From: an uncultured Bacteroidia bacterium
Lineage (GTDB): Bacteria > Bacteroidota > Bacteroidia > Bacteroidales > UBA932
Assembly: GCA_902785785.1 (NCBI GenBank)
Contig: CADAAA010000005.1
Location: 124,001-188,000, forward strand
DNA length: 64,000 bases
Direction of reading: 5' to 3'
This document shows positions 53,012 through 60,644 of this stretch, piece by piece. Position 1 is the stretch's first letter, and each line of letters begins with the position of its first letter. A program made the position numbers and the translations under genes. Below the pieces are notes generated by a model. The model worked only from the letters and a program-made list of their open reading frames with translations, made no database searches and had not been told where the DNA came from.

Positions 53012-53455
53012 ATGGATCTCGTCCTTCACAAGAAACTTTTCCGGGAACTGACCGTCGACGAACTGTACGAGCTTCTTCGTGTCCGTGCAGAAGTCTTTGT
53101 AGTGGAACAGGACTGCGTATATCAGGACTTGGACGGAGATGACCAGGTTTCTGTCCATCTGTGGCTTACGGACGGAGGCAAGGTTGTAGCACTATGTCGC
53201 GTCTGTCCGGCCGGCACGCACATGGAAGAAGTTTCGATCGGACGTGTCATCACGACCGAGCGAGGCAAAGGTTACGGCAAGCGGATCATGCTCGAAGGCA
53301 TCAAGGTGGCACAGGAGCATTTCAACGCAAAGCGGATCGATATCGAAGCCCAGGAGTATGCACGCGGTTTTTATGAGCAGGTTGGGTTCCGGCAGTCATC
53401 CGAGCCGTTCATGCTCGACGGGATTCCTCATATTAGAATGACCTGGACCGATTAA
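53012..53455 (+). CDS. GNAT acetyltransferase, ElaA-like
   Basis: A 147-residue single-domain acetyltransferase. RVRAEVFVVEQDCVYQDLDG is the ElaA hallmark; the acetyl-CoA loop is IGRVITTERGKGYGKRIM; YARGFYEQVGFRQ is the C-terminal GNAT pattern. Substrate unknown. 2 bp before the next gene. Confidence 0.87.
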   Translation: MDLVLHKKLFRELTVDELYELLRVRAEVFVVEQDCVYQDLDGDDQVSVHLWLTDGGKVVALCRVCPAGTHMEEVSIGRVITTERGKGYGKRIMLEGIKVAQEHFNAKRIDIEAQEYARGFYEQVGFRQSSEPFMLDGIPHIRMTWTD

Positions 53456-53457
53456 TC

Positions 53458-53796
53458 ATGGTAACTAACGTCTACTCACAGTATTTCCAAGCTAATGCGA
53501 CCTTCTCCGGCGTGGAGCGCCGGGGAGCCCTGGTCCTTCTGGTCTCTGACTCTGAAGCCGGGATGATCTCCTACAAGGTTGCCGTATCTTTCTTTCCTCA
53601 CAAGGATCCGGAAGACTTCGCGGTCTCGTATGATGCGTTTTTCGAAAAGGAGGTATTCAATGCTCCTGGCCGTCGCTCAAAGAAGCGTGAAGCAGCCTTC
53701 ATGGAGTCCCTGCGCAACGAGATCGATGCCATTTCCGCCGAGCACGATGCAACGGTCGACTGGGATCATCCTCTGAATGAAGCACGTTTAGGATAA
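53458..53796 (+). CDS. hypothetical protein, small cytoplasmic
   Basis: A 112-residue protein with no signal peptide or membrane segment, directly behind the acetyltransferase and likely co-transcribed. It begins with beta-like alternation (GALVLLVSDSEAGMISYKVAVSFFPH), then an acidic-aromatic block and a helical tail. I do not recognise the family. Confidence 0.6.
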   Translation: MVTNVYSQYFQANATFSGVERRGALVLLVSDSEAGMISYKVAVSFFPHKDPEDFAVSYDAFFEKEVFNAPGRRSKKREAAFMESLRNEIDAISAEHDATVDWDHPLNEARLG

Positions 53797-53841
53797 GCTC
53801 TCCGTGCGGATCTTCGCACGGTTTTTGAGGAGTGATGGGTC

Positions 53842-54300
53842 ATGCGAATAATACATTTCTTTTCCTTTGTCCTTTGCCTGTTTGCTGGCTTGATTTCAGC
53901 CAGCGGGCAGTCAAAGTTGGTTACTGTCGAGGATCACGATAGCCTGACGGTCTATTATCCTCATTTCAAGAGGATTGACTTCGTCACGGAGCGTATGCCC
54001 GGAAAAAGCGAAAAGGATGTGATTTTCGTTTGCGCGGCTTCATTCACGGGAGAAAGGTTGGATGAGTTCAAGCATTCGAACATTGCCGGCCACCATGTTT
54101 CCTCAGGCGATTTCTACCAGGGTTACAAGTGCGGTCCATACAACGGTGTCTTCACCTGGAGTGCCAAGAGCGGATGGCATTTCTTCAATTACTCCCACAA
54201 GAACTCCGAACCGCCACTGAGAAAGGTCGCCGGTGAAGGCGGAATGGGATTCTGCCAGAGTCTCCCTTCCATAACGGAAAGAGGTTCAAAGGTTGCATGA
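53842..54300 (+). CDS. secreted protein, N-terminal part of a probably frameshifted gene
   Basis: A 152-residue frame with a signal peptide (FFSFVLCLFAGLISASGQ) and a mature part HFKRIDFVTERMPGKSEKDVIFVCAASFTGE... ending abruptly in TERGSKVA. The next frame begins inside the stop (ATGA at 54297) and reads naturally as its continuation; reading in the other frame just before the stop gives RFKGCMKPERVNRY. The whole may be a phosphodiester-glycosidase-like (NAGPA-type) protein, a weak resemblance. Confidence 0.55.
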   Translation: MRIIHFFSFVLCLFAGLISASGQSKLVTVEDHDSLTVYYPHFKRIDFVTERMPGKSEKDVIFVCAASFTGERLDEFKHSNIAGHHVSSGDFYQGYKCGPYNGVFTWSAKSGWHFFNYSHKNSEPPLRKVAGEGGMGFCQSLPSITERGSKVA

Positions 54301-54554
54301 AGCCCGAACGCGTCAACCGCTACAGGGCGCTATGTGAATTAGACGGACGCCTATGCATAGTAGACTGCGCCAGGAACCTCCCTTTCGGGCATTTCATGGA
54401 CGGCCTCGAGAAGCTGGGAGTCAAGAATGCCGTCTATTGCGATATGGGACGCGGGTGGAACTACTCCTGGTACCGGAAAGATGACGGTACCGTGAAGGAG
54501 CTTTTCACCACCCCCGGGCAATACACCACGAACTGGATTGCTTTTTACGATTGA
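54297..54554 (+). CDS. C-terminal part of the probably frameshifted secreted protein
   Basis: An 85-residue frame without signal peptide: RALCELDGRLCIVDCARNLPFGHFMDGLEKLGVKNAVYCDMG, then WYRKDDG and TTNWIAFYD. It looks like the end of a secreted beta-rich enzyme domain rather than a free-standing protein. One indel near 54280-54296 would join it to the upstream frame. Confidence 0.5.
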   Translation: MKPERVNRYRALCELDGRLCIVDCARNLPFGHFMDGLEKLGVKNAVYCDMGRGWNYSWYRKDDGTVKELFTTPGQYTTNWIAFYD

Positions 54555-54614
54555 GTAACACGTCCTGAATTGAGGTCGTTTTTTACTCTATTTGACTCCG
54601 AGTACGCCACTCTC

Positions 54615-54740
54615 GAGCACAAATTGCCTTGTTTTGTGCTTCCTGTGCTACGAAATACCTTCTCCGAGCACAAATGACCCCATTTTGTGCTTCCTGTGCT
54701 CCAAAATGCCTTCTCCGAGCACAAATAGCACATTTTTGTC
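54615..54740. repeat. palindromic array, family 3, left (three units, exact 51-bp period)
   Basis: AGCACAAA...TTTGTGCT units start at 54616, 54667 and 54718, 51 bp apart (25-bp core, 8-bp arms in the first two; the third is decayed). Spacers contain CTTCCTGTGCT and CCTTCTCCG, related between units. The rest of 54555-54782 shows nothing else. Confidence 0.85.
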
Positions 54741-54782
54741 GCTTTTTTTGTAAATTAGCTATCCAGAACCTGTCCACGGCAT

Positions 54783-55265
54783 ATGACGTTCCTGATTGAA
54801 TCCCTTATCGCCTGCGCGGTCTTTACGCTGTTCGTGTTCCTGATGTCAAGGGACCCGGTGAAGACCGTGTTCAACTATCCTCCGGCCATCATCGAGCGCT
54901 GTAAACAGCTCGGGCTGGTGGATGAGAGCAACCGTCCGGGCGGAGCGGGTTTCTATGCGAAGAAGGTCGCTGCCCTGCTCGTCTTCGGCGTATTGCTGGG
55001 CCTGCTGGTGCGGTACGTGAACGGCTGCACAACCTTCTGGTGCGGAACTCTGACAGCCTATGCTCTTTGGTGCGTGGTAAACTGGTTTGATGCTATAGTT
55101 TTGGACTGTATCTGGTTCTGCCATGACCCCCATTTCGTGATCAAGGGCACGGAGGATATGACGAGGGACTACCATGACTACTGGTTCCACATAAAAGGGG
55201 CGTTGATCGGGATGGTCCTTGCAGTACCCGCAGCTTTGATCGCCGGACTTATAGTGATACTTTGA
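54783..55265 (+). CDS. integral membrane protein of unknown function
   Basis: A 160-residue protein with about four membrane helices (residues 4-20, 60-80, 85-110, 135-158) and a central loop FNYPPAIIERCKQLGL. The HDPHFVIKGTEDMTRDYHDYWFHIKG segment is a conserved-looking His/Asp-rich loop. Family not recognised. Next gene starts 2 bp after its stop. Confidence 0.62.
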   Translation: MTFLIESLIACAVFTLFVFLMSRDPVKTVFNYPPAIIERCKQLGLVDESNRPGGAGFYAKKVAALLVFGVLLGLLVRYVNGCTTFWCGTLTAYALWCVVNWFDAIVLDCIWFCHDPHFVIKGTEDMTRDYHDYWFHIKGALIGMVLAVPAALIAGLIVIL

Positions 55266-55267
55266 TT

Positions 55268-55744
55268 ATGGAAGAACCTATTCTCAACGCCCACAACAAG
55301 GAGGAATATCCTCCGATGCACACTGCCGAACACATCCTGAACGCGACAATGGTCAGGATGTTCGGCTGCTCGCGTTCGCGTAACGCCCATATCGAACGCA
55401 AGAAATCCAAGTGCGACTACGAGCTCGCCACCTGCCCTGACGATGCGCAGGTGGCAGCCATCGAGGCCGCAGTCAACGAGGTCATAGCGCGTAATCTTGA
55501 TGTTACGGTCGAGTATCTCCCCAAGGCAGAAGCGGCAGACATTGTTGACCTGAGCAAGTTGCCGGAGGATGTCTCCGAGACTCTCCGGATAGTCCGCGTG
55601 GGTGATTACGACGCCTGCGCCTGCGCGGGAGCCCATGTGAAAAACACCTCTGAGATCGGATCATTCAAGGTCCTGAGCCACGACTTCGAGAATGGCCGGT
55701 GGCGTGTTAGATGGAAGGTCATCCCTCCGCAGGAACAGCCATGA
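55268..55744 (+). CDS. AlaX-like alanyl/threonyl-tRNA editing domain protein
   Basis: A 158-residue stand-alone editing domain as found in the second additional domain of threonyl- and alanyl-tRNA synthetases. Zinc ligands are in MHTAEHILN (two His) and DACACAGAHVKNTSEIG (Cys, His). Probably clears mischarged tRNA. The start is the ATG at 55268, after the previous stop; it overlaps the next gene by 4 bp. Confidence 0.85.
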   Translation: MEEPILNAHNKEEYPPMHTAEHILNATMVRMFGCSRSRNAHIERKKSKCDYELATCPDDAQVAAIEAAVNEVIARNLDVTVEYLPKAEAADIVDLSKLPEDVSETLRIVRVGDYDACACAGAHVKNTSEIGSFKVLSHDFENGRWRVRWKVIPPQEQP

Positions 55745-55935
55745 AGCCCAAAAAGAGAATGAAGAAGCTGCGCATCACCGAGGCGGACCACATGCTCGCC
55801 CAGCGCAGGGCGGCCAGGCTCGAAGAGATTGCCGCGCACGGAAAGCCGGTCTCGATGAGATCGACTATCCACAAGTCCAAGAAGATCTACGACCGTAAAC
55901 GTCTGAAAAAGACAGGCATCACCACCGACGACTAG
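55741..55935 (+). CDS. small basic protein, unknown function
   Basis: A 64-residue Lys/Arg-rich protein (MKPKKRMKKLRITEADHMLAQRRAARLEEI, then KSKKIYDRKRLKKTG), starting in the stop of the AlaX-like gene (ATGA). Likely nucleic-acid binding given its charge and coupling to a tRNA-editing gene. Its last 4 bp overlap the convergent hydrolase gene. Confidence 0.65.
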   Translation: MKPKKRMKKLRITEADHMLAQRRAARLEEIAAHGKPVSMRSTIHKSKKIYDRKRLKKTGITTDD

Positions 55936-56549
55936 CCTTCGGGACTACGAATGAAGCTTTGTTCCCATTCCCTCAGGAACGAGAGCTGTTCCGGAGTGTG
56001 AAACCAATGCTCCCCTTCCTTCATCAGCGTGACATGGCAGTTGTGCTGCCGGATGAAATCGTGCACGGATTCTTCGCTCACGACAGAATCGACCTCCGGC
56101 CGAAGGATAAATGTGGGAGCATTCCATCGAGTAACTGAATGCTCCAGAACCCAACTGTAATAATCTTCCTCCCGGGTCGGCTGCTCCTCTATGAACTTCC
56201 GCATGTCAAGGAGCGGAGATACGAAGAGCGCCTGTTCCACCTTTCGTTCCTGAAAAGAAAGCAGCGAGAACCATGCACCGATGCTGTTCGCCCGGATGAA
56301 AACATTCCTCCAGTTCCCGTAAAGGTAATCACGGACTTCGCACAGCAGCGGCAGCACCTCCCAGGGCTTCCGTTCAAGGGGAAGGTCGATTCCGAGCACC
56401 TGATATCCCAAAGGAACTGCCACTTCGGCGAACGGAACGGACTCCTCCTTGTTCCCGTGAAGCCCGTGGACGAACAGGAATACGGACTCGCTTTCAGGAC
56501 CTGAAAGCAACGCCGGCGTGGATCCTATCTCAAAGCTCTCCATCATCAC
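55932..56549 (-). CDS. alpha/beta-hydrolase, unknown substrate
   Basis: A 205-residue hydrolase fold protein: oxyanion loop LFVHGLHGNKEES, nucleophile elbow FIRANSIGAWFS (A-N-S-I-G, so the first glycine of GxSxG is Ala), acid in RPEVDSVVSEES, and histidine in GEHWFHTPEQ. No signal peptide. Close to small cytoplasmic esterase-like proteins; function not known. Confidence 0.8.
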   Translation of the reverse strand: MMMESFEIGSTPALLSGPESESVFLFVHGLHGNKEESVPFAEVAVPLGYQVLGIDLPLERKPWEVLPLLCEVRDYLYGNWRNVFIRANSIGAWFSLLSFQERKVEQALFVSPLLDMRKFIEEQPTREEDYYSWVLEHSVTRWNAPTFILRPEVDSVVSEESVHDFIRQHNCHVTLMKEGEHWFHTPEQLSFLREWEQSFIRSPEG

Positions 56550-56655
56550 TCATCACGGATCCTCCGATTGCACCTATGGCGATGAAAATGGTAAGTATTT
56601 TCAGGAGTGTTTTCATATCACAAAGATAGAAGAAATAACTCGCAATCTATCTTCC

Positions 56656-56895
56656 GAGCACAAAACCTCCCACTTTGTTCTTTCCGTGCTCCGAGAAAAC
56701 GTTCTTGAGCACAAAAGAGGCTGTTTTGTGCTTCCTGTGCTCAAAATAGTCATCTCCGAGCACAAAACCTCCCATTTTGTTCTTACCGTGCTCCGAAATA
56801 CCGTCTCCGAGCACGAGAGAGGCCGTTTTGTGCTTTCTGTGCCCCAAATAGTCGCTTCCGAGCACAAAACCTCCCATTTTGTTCTTCCCGTGCCC
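56656..56895. repeat. palindromic array, family 3, right (five units, exact 51-bp period)
   Basis: GAGCAC units with AGCAC starting at 56657, 56708, 56759, 56810 and 56861, 51 bp apart. Two unit types alternate: odd units AGCACAAAACCTCCCA...TTGTTCTT..CCGTGC, even units AGCAC(A/G)A(A/G)AGAGGC.GTTTTGTGCTT.CTGTGC, a 102-bp higher-order period. Same orientation as the array at 54615. Long 17-codon-repeat frames through it are not convincing genes. Confidence 0.88.
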
Positions 56896-56924
56896 TATAT
56901 TTCCGCAAAAGATCGTCGTCCTGA

Positions 56925-57536
56925 CTAGAATCCCAGCTGCGTCAGGAAGTGGTGTAGAATGTCCGGGCGGAAGAACAGCGGAAAGGCAAGGCCGTACACG
57001 GCTCCCCAGAAATGGGCGGTGTGGCCGATGTTGTCAATGTTCTTCCTTGCCATGTACCAGCAGTAAAGAAGGTATAGTGGAGCGAAGATATACCCCGGGA
57101 CGGGGATGGGTATCAGGTAAATATAGATGCCCATCTTAGGTTCGAAAAGGATGGAGGCGAAGAGCACTGCAGACACGGCTCCCGATGCGCCGACAGCGCT
57201 GTAGCCGGGTGTATCCCTGTATTTTACCAAGTCACCGATGGTAGATACCACAATGGCGCTCACATACAGGATCACATATAGGGTGATCCCGTTCGAGTGC
57301 CCGAATGCCGCCTGGAAATATCGCTCCACCACCGTACCGAAAAAGTACAGGGTGAGCATATTGAAGAACAGATGTCCCCAACTGCCGTGTACCAGGCCGT
57401 AGCTCAGCATCCGGTACCACTGGTTCCTGTGCAAAGTATCATAGGCATTGAACTTCAGGGCATTGATGTTTAGCATCCCCCTGAAACAGAGGATGCTGAC
57501 CGCAGATGTGATGATGATAATGATCAGCGTTATCAT
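56925..57536 (-). CDS. rhomboid family intramembrane serine protease
   Basis: A 203-residue, six-helix rhomboid protease. The catalytic serine is in YSAVGASGAVSAVLFAS and the histidine in IGHTAHFWGAVYG; HGSWGHLFFNMLTLYFFG is the HxxxN motif region. Substrates unknown. A TATATTTG box lies at 57566-57559. Confidence 0.93.
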   Translation of the reverse strand: MITLIIIIITSAVSILCFRGMLNINALKFNAYDTLHRNQWYRMLSYGLVHGSWGHLFFNMLTLYFFGTVVERYFQAAFGHSNGITLYVILYVSAIVVSTIGDLVKYRDTPGYSAVGASGAVSAVLFASILFEPKMGIYIYLIPIPVPGYIFAPLYLLYCWYMARKNIDNIGHTAHFWGAVYGLAFPLFFRPDILHHFLTQLGF

Positions 57537-57558
57537 ATCCGGAAAACTTCCTTTTATG

Positions 57559-57566
57559 CAAATATA
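57559..57566 (-). promoter_or_regulatory. -7 element of the rhomboid gene
   Basis: TATATTTG on the minus strand, 22 bp before the ATG at 57536. A near-match TATCTTTA on the + strand (57578-57585) may serve the divergent flavin reductase. Confidence 0.5.
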
Positions 57567-57635
57567 AGTCTTTTTGCTATCTTTACATTGAATCGGACAG
57601 ACGTTGGATTGTCATGGACAAAATCATTAAAAGAT

Positions 57636-58226
57636 ATGAGCACAAACGTAACATTCAATGAAGTGGCGGGGCGCAAGAATTTCGGTCCCGACCATGCCCT
57701 CGTGACCACGCCTCAACCATGCGTGATGATCGCTACCTGGAACAAGGACCATACTCCCGACGTGATGATGGCCGCATGGGCGGGACAGTATGACTACAAG
57801 CAGATCGTAGTCAGCATGTCCAAGCACAAGACTACTGAGAACCTTGAACAGACCGGCGCGTTCACCGTGAGTTTCGCGGACATACGCACCATAGCCGAGT
57901 CGGATTTCTTCGGCCTCGTAAGCGGCAACAAGTTCCCCGACAAGGTTGCGAAGGTCGGTTTCACCTTCACTCCCAGCCCGAATGTGGACGCTCCCGTCAT
58001 CAACGAGTATCCGCTCACGCTGGAATGCAAGGTTGTGAGCTGGTCCGGTGGCATACTCATCGGCGAGGTCGTGAACATGAGTGCGGATGAGAGCATACTC
58101 ACCAACGGCAAGGTCGACCTGGACAAGCTTCAGCCCGTCGTTTTCGATGCAGCATCCATGACCTACCGGGCGATCGGAAAGGTCGTCGGAAAGGCGTGGG
58201 GTGAAGGGAAGAAGTTTACAGAATAG
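57636..58226 (+). CDS. flavin reductase-like domain protein
   Basis: A 196-residue FMN-binding split-barrel protein of the flavin reductase/DIM6 family. CVMIATWNKDHTPDVMMAAWAGQYD and VSMSKHKTTENLEQTGAFTVSFAD are the FMN-binding blocks. Probably an NAD(P)H-linked FMN reductase or flavoprotein of unknown partner. The start MSTNVTFNEVAG at 57636 is preferred over 57588. Confidence 0.87.
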   Translation: MSTNVTFNEVAGRKNFGPDHALVTTPQPCVMIATWNKDHTPDVMMAAWAGQYDYKQIVVSMSKHKTTENLEQTGAFTVSFADIRTIAESDFFGLVSGNKFPDKVAKVGFTFTPSPNVDAPVINEYPLTLECKVVSWSGGILIGEVVNMSADESILTNGKVDLDKLQPVVFDAASMTYRAIGKVVGKAWGEGKKFTE

Positions 58227-58236
58227 CCGACTCCTG

Positions 58237-58875
58237 CTAGATAAGAAGTTCCGAAACGGCGATCTTCGGAACGTGGTGGGTGCCGTCCGCGTCGCGGTAA
58301 TAGCGAAGGTCGGAACCGGTATGGACCTCGTCCAGAACGATCCTTTCCGTACCCTTGCCAATGGCGAGGACGGCGAGAGGATCGAGCGGAAGGCCTAGGG
58401 CTTCCTTGATCTCCTGACGATTGAAAGCTTTGACAATGAGGGCGTTGAGACCTATCTCGACGGCCTTGAGAGCCATGCTCTGCAGCGAGATCCCCAGGTC
58501 TATATTCACAATGGGTGATTCGGCTTCGGTACTGCAAACGATGATGAAGGCCTTCGGCTCGGTGCCCGGGACAGGAAGGTGAAGCTCGGGAAGATAGCCG
58601 CCAAGATGAAGGGAACGGCAGAAGTCCTCTCCCCCGCCCGGCGCGTCAAGAAGTCTGAAACGGAGCGTCTGGGCGTTGCGGCCCGAAGGGAGCTTGTCAT
58701 TGACTGAGACAATGGCCTCCAGCTGACGCATGGCCACAGTATAGGAAGTGTCGAAAGCCCTGTGGCTGCGATTCTTGCGGAGCAGGGTATCCAACGAAGG
58801 GGTATTTCTGCGCAATACAGTGCGTCCTCCGGAACGGAGAGCGTCCTCACGTCTCTCTAGATAATTGTCAGCCAT
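58237..58875 (-). CDS. nitroreductase family protein
   Basis: A 212-residue FMN-dependent nitroreductase-fold protein. RKNRSHRAFD and VNDKLPSGRNAQTLRFRLL are the FMN-phosphate and N-terminal motifs, and NIDLGISLQSMALKAVEIGLNALIV the dimer helix. Convergent with the flavin reductase gene. Its most likely promoter is at 59065-59094, beyond a terminator-like hairpin, suggesting attenuation or a separate small RNA. Confidence 0.88.
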   Translation of the reverse strand: MADNYLERREDALRSGGRTVLRRNTPSLDTLLRKNRSHRAFDTSYTVAMRQLEAIVSVNDKLPSGRNAQTLRFRLLDAPGGGEDFCRSLHLGGYLPELHLPVPGTEPKAFIIVCSTEAESPIVNIDLGISLQSMALKAVEIGLNALIVKAFNRQEIKEALGLPLDPLAVLAIGKGTERIVLDEVHTGSDLRYYRDADGTHHVPKIAVSELLI

Positions 58876-58939
58876 TTTATGTCTTTTTTATAACTTTGCA
58901 ACAATGAAAACACGATATCAAATGCGCCAGGATGGGTTT

Positions 58940-59058
58940 AAAAAAATAAGTAGTCGACGCTCACGCGTGGACCACTCATACTAACCACATAATTAATAAC
59001 ACTAAAACTAATAACCAATAAGCTGAGTAAGCAGAACTGCTTAATAAGAGCCTCAACT
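58940..59058 (-). ncRNA. candidate small RNA or attenuated leader upstream of the nitroreductase gene
   Basis: From the predicted start near 59058 the minus strand gives a roughly 118-nt transcript. It contains the hairpin AAGCAG-TT-CTGCTT and ends in a strong terminator: AGTGGTCCACGC / GCGTCGACTACT with a GTGA tetraloop (58976-58949) followed by TA and seven T (58946-58940). The nitroreductase ATG is 65 bp further on. No protein gene fits. Confidence 0.5.
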
Positions 59059-59064
59059 CGAATG

Positions 59065-59094
59065 CAAAGGTACAACTTATTTTTGAATCTGCAA
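59065..59094 (-). promoter_or_regulatory. promoter of the candidate small RNA / nitroreductase leader
   Basis: On the minus strand TTG (59094-59092), 19-bp spacer, TACCTTTG (59072-59065): full consensus. The remaining 59095-59295 is AT-rich and shows no gene. Confidence 0.6.
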
Positions 59095-59295
59095 ATTTTT
59101 TTGAAAAAATTTTGAAAAAAATTTAATATCTATATCATGACATTGATTTTCAATGATATAAATCGTTATTAAAATCGTATATCCTCAAAGACTGCATAAG
59201 TCAGAAAACGCCCTCTCAACGCACTGGAAGGCTTATTTAAATAACTTAAAAACGTTTAATGCTCTTTTTTGTGACAATTTGAAAGCAAAAAACGA

Positions 59296-60639
59296 ATGTT
59301 TGAGAAAAGATTCACATATCCCTTTTGCTATACCCCTGACGACGAAATAATTAGGGCTTCGGAGCGATTGATTGCACATATCGTGACAAGCACGGAATTG
59401 CACGGAATCTTTGCCGAAGGGAAAATGATGGGGGTGCTGATGGTCAGGGACGCGGAAGGCAACGAATCTTTTCTATATGGATTCTCGGGACTTGCAGGTG
59501 GCAAGAGTATCGTCGATGGTTTCGTACCTCCGATCTTCGACCTGACCGAGCCTGACGGCTACTTCAAGCGCGAGGAGGCGGCGATCTCCGCGCTTAATAG
59601 CCGGATCCGGCATCTCGAAGAGACGGATCCGGCCGCGGCCGCAGCTTTGAAAGCAGAGCGTAAGACCCGTTCCACAGCCCTCCAGGAGTGGCTGTTCAAG
59701 CAATATGTCGTGCTGAATGCACTTGGAGAGAGGAAGAGCATACTGGAAATCTTTGCCGAGCGCGGCCTCGTCCCTCCCGGAGGGACTGGGGACTGCGCCG
59801 CGCCCAAGCTCCTGCAATACGCCTATCTCCATGGCCTCAAACCGCTGGCAATGGGCGAATTCTGGTACGGCGCCTCACCAGAGAAGGAAGTCAGGCATCA
59901 AGGATGCTTCTATCCTTCCTGTACGGGCAAATGCGGCCCGTTGCTCGCCTTCATGCTGCAGGGACTCGATGTTGAGCCAAATCCGCTGGAGCAGGACTCC
60001 CCTGCCGGTGAACAGAACTACAGTATTCTATATGAGGACGACAGCATCATAGTGGCCGACAAGCCATCGGGGATGCTCGCAGTGCCGGGGCGTACGCTGA
60101 AGGTCTCCCTTCAGGAGCGCCTTCAGCGCCGCAGCCCCGGCACGGACATCCGTGCCTGCCACCGACTGGACATGGACACTTCCGGCATCATAGTCTTTGC
60201 AAAAGGGACTGACAACCTGGCCATCCTGCAACAGCAGTTCGAGAAGCACGAAGTAGACAAGAGCTACATCGCGAAACTCATCCCCGGACCGCATCTGGAT
60301 GCCAAGGGACGCATCTCGCTGCCGCTGCTCCTTGACTTTGACGACAGGCCCAGGCAGATGGTCGATTTCGAGGACGGCAAACAGGCAGTCACCGACTGGG
60401 AGCTGCTGGAGGAACTGCCCGACGGCTCGGCGCTGGTGCGCTTCACTCCCCTGACGGGGCGCACGCACCAACTGCGGGTACATGCGGCGCATCCGCTCGG
60501 CCTCGGAAGGCCGATCGCTGGCGACCGCCTGTACGGGGGCGGCTCCGGCAGGCTCTGCCTGCACGCCGCCACCCTCACATTCACGCATCCCCGCACCGGG
60601 GAGCGCATGTCTTTTACCTCTGAAATACCCTGGAACTGA
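59296..60639 (+). CDS. RluA-family pseudouridine synthase with N-terminal extension
   Basis: A 447-residue protein. The C-terminal half (about 235-447) is an RluA catalytic domain with the signature CHRLDMDTSGIIVFAK (catalytic Asp), LTGRTHQLRVHAAHPLG and AGDRLYGG. The N-terminal 220 residues are a Bacteroidetes-type extension with a helical region and a cysteine-bearing GCFYPSCTGKCGPLL, perhaps for RNA or metal binding. It isomerises uridines in rRNA or tRNA; target unknown. Confidence 0.9.
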   Translation: MFEKRFTYPFCYTPDDEIIRASERLIAHIVTSTELHGIFAEGKMMGVLMVRDAEGNESFLYGFSGLAGGKSIVDGFVPPIFDLTEPDGYFKREEAAISALNSRIRHLEETDPAAAAALKAERKTRSTALQEWLFKQYVVLNALGERKSILEIFAERGLVPPGGTGDCAAPKLLQYAYLHGLKPLAMGEFWYGASPEKEVRHQGCFYPSCTGKCGPLLAFMLQGLDVEPNPLEQDSPAGEQNYSILYEDDSIIVADKPSGMLAVPGRTLKVSLQERLQRRSPGTDIRACHRLDMDTSGIIVFAKGTDNLAILQQQFEKHEVDKSYIAKLIPGPHLDAKGRISLPLLLDFDDRPRQMVDFEDGKQAVTDWELLEELPDGSALVRFTPLTGRTHQLRVHAAHPLGLGRPIAGDRLYGGGSGRLCLHAATLTFTHPRTGERMSFTSEIPWN

Positions 60640-60644
60640 ACTTT

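Noticed and set aside
56518-56928. Frame of 136 codons with leucine-rich-looking 17-residue repeats
   Set aside because: It is the family 3 array read in frame and starts inside the divergent hydrolase gene; the same array type elsewhere has no equivalent frame of this kind.
58904-58984. 26-codon frame after a TAACTTTG box on the + strand (MKTRYQMRQDGFKKISSRRS...)
   Set aside because: No -33 element at the right distance, and it runs through the terminator of the opposite-strand candidate RNA; composition is uninformative.
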